Source of the DNA: an uncultured Anaerolineaceae bacterium
GTDB lineage: Bacteria > Chloroflexota > Anaerolineae > Anaerolineales > Anaerolineaceae
Length of the DNA: 12,925 nucleotides
Direction: 5' to 3'
Assembly: GCA_937894825.1 (NCBI GenBank)
Contig: CALCQT010000152.1
Span: 1 to 12,925 of the forward strand
In this document: piece by piece, positions 7,624 to 12,925 of the stretch
How positions within the stretch are numbered: the first letter of the stretch is position 1
Layout: the number at the start of each line of letters is the position of its first letter
Program-made: the position numbers and the translations under genes
The notes under the pieces: generated by a model
Told to the model about the DNA's origin: nothing
The model's database searches: none
The model's input: the letters and a program-made list of their open reading frames with translations, nothing else

Positions 7624-8568
7624 ATGTCAATCACTCATACAATACTTGGAATGCTGAACTGCAAATCATCGACTGGGTATGATTTAAAAAAAATCATGCA
7701 GGACACATCATTTATGCCTTGGTCTGGGAATAATAATCAAATATATAAGGCATTGCTTGAATTGGATGATAACGCCTTTGTGAACAGTGAGCTTTATCCC
7801 CAAGACGGCTCTCCTACCAAAAAGGTATATACGATTACCGGAGCTGGGTTGTCTGAACTAAAAAAATGGGTACAGTCTGCGCCTGAAATGTTTGAAGTTA
7901 AAAAGCCTGTTTTACTTCAACTAGCATGGGCCGATCTGTTGAGCGATGAAGAATTAGATGAATTGCTGGGTAACTATGCGCAGGAACTGAGGGGGCAAAT
8001 ATTTATTGAGCAGACAAAGGTGCAATCCGGCTTTTTTAATCAGGGAAGAACCCCGCGTGAATCTGATATATGGGATTTAATCAATCAAAATATCATCCTT
8101 TCGTATCAGGCAGAATTAGCGTGGGTGGATAGGGCAAGAGAGATTTTATTCCGTCACCGTAATCAAAAGAAAACCGCAAAATCTGCTCCGATAAAGGAGC
8201 CTGAAAAAATGGAATACAAAATTATTGAAAAGAACAATCAAAGATATATCTTGTTAGATCTTATAGGGGAATCTGTGCAGACCGAAGAGGATGCAATTTG
8301 GCTGTTTACGGTTTGCATTGAAAACCAGATTACGCGTTTACTAATTCAGGGCGAAAGATTGTCCGACGACTTTTTGCGCTTGCGAACAGGGATAGCCGGG
8401 ATAGCCTTACAGAAATTTTCTATCTACGGCATCAAGGCCGCCGTTATCCTTGATAAAGAAAGAACCAGGGGAAAGTTCAAAGAATTTTTAGCGGAAAGCA
8501 ATAAAGGACAGGTTTTCAGAAGCTTTCTAACGTTTGAGGAAGCCGAAAATTGGCTGCTTGACAAATAG
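7624..8568 (+). CDS. PadR-family transcriptional regulator fused to a DUF4180 domain
   Basis: A 314-residue protein. Residues 1-75 form a PadR winged helix (MSITHTILGMLNCKSSTGYDLKK, NQIYKALLELD, PTKKVYTITGAGLSELKKW), followed by the helical PadR dimerisation region to about residue 180. A linker of charged residues leads to a C-terminal domain (about 196-314, from MEYKIIEKNNQRYILLDL) resembling DUF4180: DAIWLFTVCIENQ, LLIQGERLSDDFLRLRTGIAG, LQKFSIYGIKAAVI and FLTFEEAENWL. DUF4180 has no firmly known function; a sensory or ligand-binding role is plausible in this fusion. ATG 7624 is chosen over the in-frame TTG at 7618 because it stands 8 bases after AAGGAAG. The hydrolase gene begins 16 bp after the stop. 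Its base composition is visibly more AT-rich than the flanking chromosomal genes, which suggests acquisition by transfer, possibly from a Firmicute. Confidence 0.85.
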   Translation: MSITHTILGMLNCKSSTGYDLKKIMQDTSFMPWSGNNNQIYKALLELDDNAFVNSELYPQDGSPTKKVYTITGAGLSELKKWVQSAPEMFEVKKPVLLQLAWADLLSDEELDELLGNYAQELRGQIFIEQTKVQSGFFNQGRTPRESDIWDLINQNIILSYQAELAWVDRAREILFRHRNQKKTAKSAPIKEPEKMEYKIIEKNNQRYILLDLIGESVQTEEDAIWLFTVCIENQITRLLIQGERLSDDFLRLRTGIAGIALQKFSIYGIKAAVILDKERTRGKFKEFLAESNKGQVFRSFLTFEEAENWLLDK

Positions 8569-8584
8569 ACAAGAAAACAGTTTT

Positions 8585-9418
8585 ATGAACGCATTTAAGA
8601 CAAACGAAGGTAAACAAGCGGTAATTGAATACTATAATATGCTGGTTGGCCATATGAATGTCTCTCACGAGGAACTTTATGTTGAGACGCGATTCGGAGA
8701 TGCTTTTCTTCTTGCAGCAGGAGACAAAGAAAAAGAACCCGTTATTCTGTTGCATGGTAGCAGTATGAACGCCGCTATGTGGATAAAGGATATCGAGGAA
8801 ATGAGCAAGCATTTTCGGGTTTACGCGCCCGATTTGCCGGGCGAACCTGGCAGAAGCAGCGAGGAGCAACTGCAATTTGACAATATGGATTACGCTCTTT
8901 GGCTTAGCGATGTTTTTATGGCGCTTCACATTAACACCGCAAACCTTGTGGGGGTGTCTTTGGGGGCATGGCTTGCGGCAAAATTCGCATCAAATTATGC
9001 CGACAAAGTAAAAAAACTCGTTCTTCTCTGCCCTGCCGGTATCGGTGGTCAGAACAGCGCTTTCAAGGAAATTGCAATGACACTCCTGTCTAAAGGTGAA
9101 AGCGGAGTTGATGAACTCTTTCAAATGATAAATGGAGGTAATCCCATTCCGGAAATCATGCTGAATTATCAAAAGTTGATTGCGGGAGTTTTCAATTCCC
9201 GTATGGAGCCGATTCCGAGCTTCACGGACGAAGATTTGAAACACATAACCATGCCGAGTTTGTTGATTGTAGGCGAGAAAGACATTATGCTCAATTCCAT
9301 TGAAACCGCAGAACGATATAAGAGATTGGTTCCCACTGCAAGTATCATGGTTTTATCAGACGCGGGACACTCCTTACCTGGAAAAACAGAGAAGATTATA
9401 AATTTCCTGGTGAAGTAA
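8585..9418 (+). CDS. Alpha/beta hydrolase
   Basis: A 277-residue cytosolic alpha/beta-fold hydrolase. The oxyanion-hole segment ILLHGSS lies at 54-60, the nucleophile elbow G-V-S-L-G puts the catalytic Ser at 125, and the acid and base are Asp233 (in VGEKDIML) and His262 (in DAGHSLPG). The triad is complete and in the usual order, so it should be active, but the substrate (ester, lactone, thioester) cannot be read from sequence. Longer in-frame starts inside the preceding gene exist (TTG 8534), but ATG 8585 gives a natural N-terminus and no overlap; its ribosome binding site is weak, so translation may depend on coupling to the padR gene 16 bp upstream. The pairing with a PadR regulator suggests the regulator's ligand and the enzyme's substrate may be related. 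Confidence 0.9.
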   Translation: MNAFKTNEGKQAVIEYYNMLVGHMNVSHEELYVETRFGDAFLLAAGDKEKEPVILLHGSSMNAAMWIKDIEEMSKHFRVYAPDLPGEPGRSSEEQLQFDNMDYALWLSDVFMALHINTANLVGVSLGAWLAAKFASNYADKVKKLVLLCPAGIGGQNSAFKEIAMTLLSKGESGVDELFQMINGGNPIPEIMLNYQKLIAGVFNSRMEPIPSFTDEDLKHITMPSLLIVGEKDIMLNSIETAERYKRLVPTASIMVLSDAGHSLPGKTEKIINFLVK

Positions 9419-9430
9419 AAATCGAATCGA

Positions 9431-9491
9431 TAAAAACGAGAGCGTCGCTGCGGGAATAAAATCTCGCATAGGACGCTCTCGTTTTTATTTT
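9431..9491 (+). terminator. Strong symmetric terminator after the hydrolase gene
   Basis: Positions 9431-9446 pair perfectly with 9472-9487 over 16 bp, ending CGTTTTTA on both strands. A second inner stem of TGCGGGA with TCTCGCA extends it. The T-run reads TTTTTATTTTT. The A- and T-runs on each side let it work in both directions. It could therefore also stop transcription from the minus-strand gene whose remnant follows. Confidence 0.92.
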
Positions 9492-9500
9492 TCCAAATCC

Positions 9501-9668
9501 TCAGTCTACAAAGCCACCGAATCTGAAGTGAAAATCAATCGGCTTCGTCACATCCAACAAAAATTCAGGATGTGTCAACGCGCCCCAACTGTCATCACCA
9601 CCGACACCCATCTGCTGGATCGCTACCCTGACGACAGTACGATGAACTGCAAGAAAACATATTTTTTC
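9501..9668 (-). pseudogene. C-terminal remnant of a LacZ-type beta-galactosidase (GH2)
   Basis: On the minus strand, the open frame ending at TGA 9503-9501 contains QQMGVGGDDSWG followed by ALTHPEFLL and ends in FHFRFGGFVD. The QMGVGGDDSWGA-x-x-HPEF/Y-x-L signature, followed by a short strand near the C-terminus, is characteristic of the last 40-50 residues of long (LacZ-type) beta-galactosidases. The recognisable homology covers about 9501-9623. The frame continues without clear homology to a TAA at 9671-9669, and no start codon or catalytic domain is present; a full enzyme is about 1,000 residues. It is therefore a stub left by deletion or by insertion of neighbouring DNA. Nothing else resembling LacZ was found between here and 9950. 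Confidence 0.8.
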
Positions 9669-9703
9669 TTAGCGACTCATAATCACTGCTACTGATTTCT
9701 CCC

Positions 9704-9732
9704 TTGTCAATCACCCACTCTTCCAGTACAAT
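9704..9732 (+). promoter_or_regulatory. Promoter of the leader of the aromatic-lyase gene
   Basis: TTGTCA (9704-9709), exactly 17 bases, then TACAAT (9727-9732): each hexamer matches consensus in 5 of 6 positions. Transcription would start near 9739, about 12 bases before the small leader ORF and about 140 bases before the end of the terminator. Near-identical direct repeats TTAGCGACTC (9669-9678) and TTAGCGAGTC (9735-9744) bracket it and could be regulator sites. Confidence 0.55.
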
Positions 9733-9750
9733 CATTAGCGAGTCAAAAAA

Positions 9751-9828
9751 ATGAAATCATTATTCGCCAACACCTACGCTTATTATTACGGCAAGCCCAA
9801 TCGAAGCTCTGCCGGATTTTTCGCGTAA
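9751..9828 (+). CDS. Candidate 25-residue tyrosine-rich leader peptide
   Basis: ATG 9751 to TAA 9826-9828 encodes 25 residues with Tyr-Ala-Tyr-Tyr-Tyr at residues 9-13 and Phe-Phe near the end. The only ribosome-binding candidate is a weak GCGAG (9738-9742) 8 bases upstream. It lies between a good promoter and a strong intrinsic terminator, and the gene after the terminator encodes a tyrosine phenol-lyase/tryptophanase-family enzyme. This is the layout of a leader peptide in ribosome-mediated attenuation. The Tyr cluster is the main reason to take such a short ORF seriously. Chance is the main alternative, since TATTATTAC is an AT-rich run. Confidence 0.4.
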   Translation: MKSLFANTYAYYYGKPNRSSAGFFA

Positions 9829-9860
9829 GTACGTAAAACTGAAGATAAAAAGCGATATCC
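9789..9860 (+). promoter_or_regulatory. Possible alternative RNA pairings of an attenuator
   Basis: Just after the tyrosine codons, CGGCAAGC (9789-9796) can pair with GCT-c-TGCCG (9806-9814). GGAT (9814-9817) and TCGC (9821-9824), around the leader stop codon, can pair with ATCC (9857-9860) and GCGA (9852-9855), which form the 5' arm of the terminator. The second pairing would prevent the terminator. A ribosome paused at the Tyr codons would leave 9814-9824 free, while one reaching the stop codon would cover it. This was read by eye; no folding energy was calculated. Confidence 0.35.
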
Positions 9861-9880
9861 GCAGGGATATCGCTTTTTTT
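9847..9880 (+). terminator. Strong intrinsic terminator upstream of the aromatic-lyase gene
   Basis: Positions 9847-9860 pair perfectly with 9865-9878 (14 bp) around a GCAG tetraloop, and the run of seven T residues completes a textbook terminator. No conventional gene ends here on the plus strand. Its likely substrate is therefore the short leader transcript, with readthrough serving the lyase gene that starts 71 bp later. Confidence 0.9.
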
Positions 9881-9905
9881 ATGCTTATTTTCAGAAAGAT
9901 TTTAT

Positions 9906-9925
9906 TTTTCATTGGCCAATAAAAA
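9906..9925. promoter_or_regulatory. Palindrome between terminator and lyase gene
   Basis: ATTGGCCAAT (9911-9920) is a perfect 10-base palindrome, flanked by T-run and A-run arms that extend the symmetry to 20 bases with one mismatch. A TATAGT (9928-9933) follows directly, so this could be an operator over a secondary promoter for the lyase gene. No matching -35 was found. Confidence 0.35.
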
Positions 9926-9950
9926 TGTATAGTCAAACTGGGAGGAAATG

Positions 9951-11396
9951 ATGGAAGTGAAATTATCGGATGGCAGAATTATCCCCATGGAAATGCACAA
10001 GATAAAAATTGTGCAACAAACCAACCTGGCTTCGCTTGAAGACCGGAAGAGCGCGATTCGCAATGCGGGGTTTAACACTTTCCTGCTGCGCAGTCATGAC
10101 GTATTTCTGGACATGCTGACAGACAGCGGCACCAACGCCATGAGCGACAACCAGCAGAGTTCCATGCTCGTTTCGGACGATGCCTACGCCGGCTCGGAGA
10201 GTTTTAGCAAACTGGAGAAATCCGTTCAGGATATCCTGGGATTGCAATATGTCATTCCCGCGCATCAGGGACGGGCCTGCGAACATTTGCTGTCTCGTGT
10301 TTTCGTGAAACCAGGCTCCTTTGTCATCACCAACTATCATTTCACCACCACCAAAGCCCATATTAATCTCTACGGAGGAGAAGTTCTTGAATTAATCTCC
10401 GAAGCCGGCCGCGAAACCGCCAGCACCGTGCAATTCAAAGGCAATATGGATCTGGACATGCTGCGAGACGCGATCGAAAAAAATGGGAAAGAAAATATCG
10501 CTTTTATCCGAATGGAGGCGACCACCAATTTGATCGGAGGTCAGCCTTTCTCAATGGAAAACCTCAAAGCAGTCAGCGAAATCGCGAAGAATTTCGGCAT
10601 TATGACCGTTATGGACTGCAGCCTGATCTCTGAAAATGCCTACTTTATCAAGACCCGTGAAGCCGGCTTCGAAGATAAATCGATCAAAGACATTATTCAG
10701 GAGATGGCCGCGCAAGTGGACCTGATCTACATGTCCGGGCGCAAGAGCACCATGGCCCGCGGCGGTCTCATCGCAACAAACAGCCCAAAGATCTATCGCG
10801 AAATTTTACCTTTGGTCCCTGTTTACGAAGGTTTCATCACTTATGGAGGTATGTCTACTAAAGAAATTGAAGCCATCGCGGTCGGCATGCGGGAAATGGT
10901 CGATTTAGATATCGCGGGAAGCGGAGCCGAATTCATTAAATTCTTCGTAAACCGGTTGGAAGAACTTGGCGTACCGGTCGTGACACCTCCCGGCGGTCTC
11001 GGATGTCACATTGACGCCAGCCGTTTTGTACCGCACATCCCCTGGAATGAATACCCGGCTTCGGCGCTGGCTGCGGCCATTTATCTGGTAACCGGCAGCC
11101 GCGGCATGGAACGCGGCAGTCTGTCCATGGATCGTACTCCGGATGGAGAAGAAGTGCCGTCCGATATGGAACTGGTCCGGCTGGCCGTGCCTCGCCGGAC
11201 ATTCACACTGTCTCAACTGGAATTTATGGCCGACCGTATCGCCTGGTTGCATAAGAATCGCGAGCTGATTCAGGGGCTACGCTGGGTGGATGAACCGCCC
11301 GTGCTGCGGTTTTTTATTGGCCGTCTTGATTCCATTGATGGCTGGGAAGATGCCTTGATAAACACTTTCACCGCTGAATTTGGGGATTCCCGCTAA
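9951..11396 (+). CDS. Beta-eliminating lyase, divergent tyrosine phenol-lyase/tryptophanase family member
   Basis: A 481-residue PLP-dependent protein colinear with tyrosine phenol-lyase and tryptophanase, which cleave Tyr or Trp to phenol or indole, pyruvate and ammonia. Two ATGs are adjacent (9948 and 9951); the second is better spaced from GGAGG (9941-9945). Seen: LTDSGTNAMSD, Tyr79 in AYAGSE, Arg108 in HQGR, HFTTT (Thr132), TNLIGGQP (Asn193), Asp222, MSGRK with the presumed PLP Lys265, MERG (Arg388) and LRFF. Thr132 and Arg388 match the tyrosine phenol-lyase pattern; tryptophanase has Asp and a non-Arg residue there. Against this, the conserved Arg after Asp222 is Leu225, the Lys before the PLP lysine is Arg264, and the potassium-site region is shortened. 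It is preceded by a terminator and candidate tyrosine-rich leader. Aromatic substrate is likely, but exact specificity is open. Confidence 0.88.
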   Translation: MEVKLSDGRIIPMEMHKIKIVQQTNLASLEDRKSAIRNAGFNTFLLRSHDVFLDMLTDSGTNAMSDNQQSSMLVSDDAYAGSESFSKLEKSVQDILGLQYVIPAHQGRACEHLLSRVFVKPGSFVITNYHFTTTKAHINLYGGEVLELISEAGRETASTVQFKGNMDLDMLRDAIEKNGKENIAFIRMEATTNLIGGQPFSMENLKAVSEIAKNFGIMTVMDCSLISENAYFIKTREAGFEDKSIKDIIQEMAAQVDLIYMSGRKSTMARGGLIATNSPKIYREILPLVPVYEGFITYGGMSTKEIEAIAVGMREMVDLDIAGSGAEFIKFFVNRLEELGVPVVTPPGGLGCHIDASRFVPHIPWNEYPASALAAAIYLVTGSRGMERGSLSMDRTPDGEEVPSDMELVRLAVPRRTFTLSQLEFMADRIAWLHKNRELIQGLRWVDEPPVLRFFIGRLDSIDGWEDALINTFTAEFGDSR

Positions 11397-11433
11397 ACAC
11401 TTAACTGCGGACTTTCAATTTATTCTCGTAACC

Positions 11434-11474
11434 AAGGGGCCGGCACGTATATTTTCACGATGCCGGCCTTTTGG
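11434..11474 (+). terminator. Intrinsic terminator after the lyase gene
   Basis: GGCCGGCA (11438-11445) pairs with TGCCGGCC (11461-11468). The pairing extends through two G-T wobbles and two A-T pairs to 11434-11445/11461-11472, with a 15-base loop and a short TTTT tail. It lies 37 bp after the lyase stop and separates it from the reductase gene. Confidence 0.7.
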
Positions 11475-11493
11475 TATCCCCGATTATGAATCA

Positions 11494-11502
11494 TGGTATA
11501 GT
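11494..11502 (+). promoter_or_regulatory. Candidate extended -10 promoter of the reductase-MerR operon
   Basis: TGGTATAGT is an extended -10 (TG-n-TATAGT) in the gap after the lyase terminator, 45 bp before the reductase start. No good -35 hexamer is present, which extended -10 promoters can tolerate. GTATAGTATAC (11496-11506) overlaps it as an odd-length palindrome and could be a regulator site. Confidence 0.45.
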
Positions 11503-11546
11503 ATACAAGTTGGAGATTATGCTAAATTTAAAGAGGAATTTTTATC

Positions 11547-12464
11547 ATGGAAATTAAATCCGTTACTTTCGTTGGTCAGGGCGTGCTGGGGACGTTGTTC
11601 GGAAAAATCATCATTGATCATCTCGGGAAAGATACCGTTCGATTTGTCGCGAATAAAGAACGAATCGCCCGTTATCAGAAAGATGGCGTCTATTCGAATG
11701 GAGAAAAATGCGACTTTCAATATGTGGACGAAGAAAATCAGGGTGACCCCGCTGATTTGGTTATCTTTACAGTGAAGTTCATGCAGCTCGAAGACGCGAT
11801 CAAAACGGCCAGAAATCAGGTTGGAGAAAACACCATCATCCTGTCACTCTTAAACGGCATCGTGAGTGAAGAATACCTTTCAGAAGCTTTTGGCGCGGAG
11901 AAAGTGCTTTATAGTGTTGCGCAGGGGATGGACGCCGTGATGCGCGGGAACCAGATGACCTATATGCGTCCGGGAAGAATCGAATTCGGTGAAGCAGACG
12001 GTTCATACAGTGAAAAAGTCAAAGCAGTGGAAGCTTTCTTCACCAAAGCCGGGATCGCCCATAGCGTCCCGGACGATATGCTCAAAAAAGTCTGGAGCAA
12101 ATGGATGCTAAACGTCGGTGCTAACCAAGTCGTGACCGCCTATGAAACTACCTACCGTGCGATCCAGCAGGAAGGAGAACCGCGCGAGAAACTGATCGCC
12201 GCCATGCGGGAAGTCCTCACCATCGCCAATAAAAAAGGTATTAATCTGACCGAAGCCGATTTGAAATACTGGTTGGACGACGTGCTTGCGCCCATGAACC
12301 CGGAAGGAATGCCGTCCATGCGCCAGGACGCCGAAGCGCACCGGAAAACCGAAGTTGATCTTTTCGCCGGTTCAATCATCAAATTGGGTAAAGAACTGGA
12401 CGTTCCGACCCCGGTAAATCAGTTCCTTTATGACAGAATTACCGAGATTGAGCTCAATTACTGA
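11547..12464 (+). CDS. Ketopantoate reductase family (ApbA/PanE) oxidoreductase
   Basis: A 305-residue NADPH-dependent reductase, the normal length for the family; the reference activity is 2-dehydropantoate to pantoate in pantothenate/CoA synthesis. Seen: the N-terminal Rossmann motif GQGVLG (10-15), FTVKFMQ (74-80), LLNGI with Asn103, the catalytic K-x-x-x-N pair Lys185/Asn189 with Asn193, and the C-terminal PSMRQDAEAHRKTEVD block with Ser257 and Glu269 at the substrate-binding positions. All residues known to matter in E. coli PanE have counterparts, so the fold and general reaction are secure. Many genomes carry several paralogues acting on other 2-keto acids, and no other pantothenate gene is nearby, so panE itself is not assigned. 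AGAGGAA (11532-11538) precedes the ATG. A MerR gene follows 12 bp downstream, suggesting a two-gene operon. Confidence 0.88.
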   Translation: MEIKSVTFVGQGVLGTLFGKIIIDHLGKDTVRFVANKERIARYQKDGVYSNGEKCDFQYVDEENQGDPADLVIFTVKFMQLEDAIKTARNQVGENTIILSLLNGIVSEEYLSEAFGAEKVLYSVAQGMDAVMRGNQMTYMRPGRIEFGEADGSYSEKVKAVEAFFTKAGIAHSVPDDMLKKVWSKWMLNVGANQVVTAYETTYRAIQQEGEPREKLIAAMREVLTIANKKGINLTEADLKYWLDDVLAPMNPEGMPSMRQDAEAHRKTEVDLFAGSIIKLGKELDVPTPVNQFLYDRITEIELNY

Positions 12465-12476
12465 TCAGGTGACCGC

Positions 12477-12887
12477 ATGAAATGCTCTATCAGCGAAGCT
12501 GCCAAACGGACCGGATTATCCGCCCACACCATCCGTTATTATGAAAAAGAAGGCTTACTGCCCTTTGTCGAGCGAAATCCGAATGGTATCCGTGAATTCA
12601 GCGAAAGCGATTTTGAATGGCTTGCCGTGATTGAATGCTTGAAAGGCACCGGCATGTCGATTAAAGAGATCGGTGAGTTTATTGGATGGTGCATGGAAGG
12701 CGATGCGACTTTACAGCAACGTCTGGATATGTTCCTGGTTCAAAAACAGAAGCTGCAGGAGAAAATGGCTGAGCTAAACCGGTTTATGGAAAAAATCGAC
12801 CGGAAAATTCATTATTATGAGATCGCCGTGGAGGCCGGAACCGAACCGATTCATGAGAATGGATGTGAACCGGTAGCAATAGAATAA
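12477..12887 (+). CDS. MerR-family transcriptional regulator
   Basis: A 136-residue DNA-binding protein. Residues 3-40 form the MerR helix-turn-helix and wing (SISEAAKRTGLSAHTIRYYEKEGLL, then NPNGIREFSESD), a second helical pair covers 43-72, and a long dimerisation coiled coil runs from about 80 to 116. The short C-terminal tail lacks a metal-binding cysteine cluster; cysteines at 3, 54, 72 and 130 are scattered. This resembles the small MerR proteins (AdhR/NmlR-like) that respond to aldehydes or other electrophiles, but the inducer cannot be read from sequence. AGGTG stands just before the ATG, and the gene begins 12 bp after the reductase stop, so it probably regulates its own operon. The 38 bp after it to the window edge hold nothing recognisable. 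Confidence 0.92.
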   Translation: MKCSISEAAKRTGLSAHTIRYYEKEGLLPFVERNPNGIREFSESDFEWLAVIECLKGTGMSIKEIGEFIGWCMEGDATLQQRLDMFLVQKQKLQEKMAELNRFMEKIDRKIHYYEIAVEAGTEPIHENGCEPVAIE

Positions 12888-12925
12888 TTACAAACACCAA
12901 TGGCTATGCGAAAGAACGCGGCTGT

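Noticed and set aside
9671..9757. Minus-strand frame MIVLEEWVIDKGEISSSDYESL...
   Set aside because: It reads like protein for about 25 residues, but then runs out of frame through the beta-galactosidase remnant and has no assignable family; possible second remnant, not supportable.
11519..11557. 12-residue ORF overlapping the start of the reductase gene
   Set aside because: GGAG precedes it, but it is short, lacks any notable residue pattern and overlaps the better supported reductase ribosome binding site.
11380..11775. Plus-strand 131-codon ORF across the lyase/reductase junction
   Set aside because: It overlaps a terminator hairpin and the reductase coding sequence in another frame; no ribosome binding site or motif.

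Overview
The window looks like a chromosomal stretch from a free-living, probably anaerobic bacterium of moderate GC content. Gene content and protein style (type 2 IPP isomerase, AOS-family PLP enzyme, TIGR00300 protein, tyrosine phenol-lyase/tryptophanase-like lyase) fit Chloroflexota of the Anaerolineae type. That is an impression from protein resemblance, not a proven placement. No rRNA, tRNA, CRISPR array or insertion sequence was seen.

Left part (1-2800, minus strand): an isoprenoid/pterin pair, fni (type 2 isopentenyl-diphosphate isomerase) and folE (GTP cyclohydrolase I). They are translationally coupled through a TTGA start/stop overlap. A serine-palmitoyltransferase-like PLP enzyme follows on the same strand and runs off the left edge. 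Diverging from fni is an alpha/alpha-toroid protein of the prenyltransferase/squalene-cyclase type without an assigned function.

Middle (4162-7329, plus strand): pyruvate kinase, a small VTT/DedA-type membrane protein and a stand-alone TIGR00300 (ornithine cyclodeaminase-like) protein. A 16-bp hairpin closes this block.

Inserted-looking module (about 7560-9490): an AT-richer two-gene unit encoding a PadR regulator fused to a DUF4180 domain and an alpha/beta hydrolase. It has a near-consensus promoter whose -10 box lies inside a perfect ATGT-N8-ACAT PadR-type operator, and it ends in a strong, symmetric terminator. Immediately beyond, on the minus strand, is the unannotated C-terminal stub of a LacZ-type beta-galactosidase.

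Right part (9700-12887, plus strand): the most interesting segment. A promoter (TTGTCA-N17-TACAAT) precedes a 25-codon ORF carrying Tyr-Ala-Tyr-Tyr-Tyr, then a textbook intrinsic terminator, then a gene for a divergent tyrosine phenol-lyase/tryptophanase-family enzyme. Alternative pairings of the attenuator kind can be drawn. The layout suggests a tyrosine-sensing transcription attenuator controlling an aromatic amino-acid lyase, but this is a hypothesis. A ketopantoate-reductase-family gene and a MerR regulator follow, probably as a separate two-gene operon.
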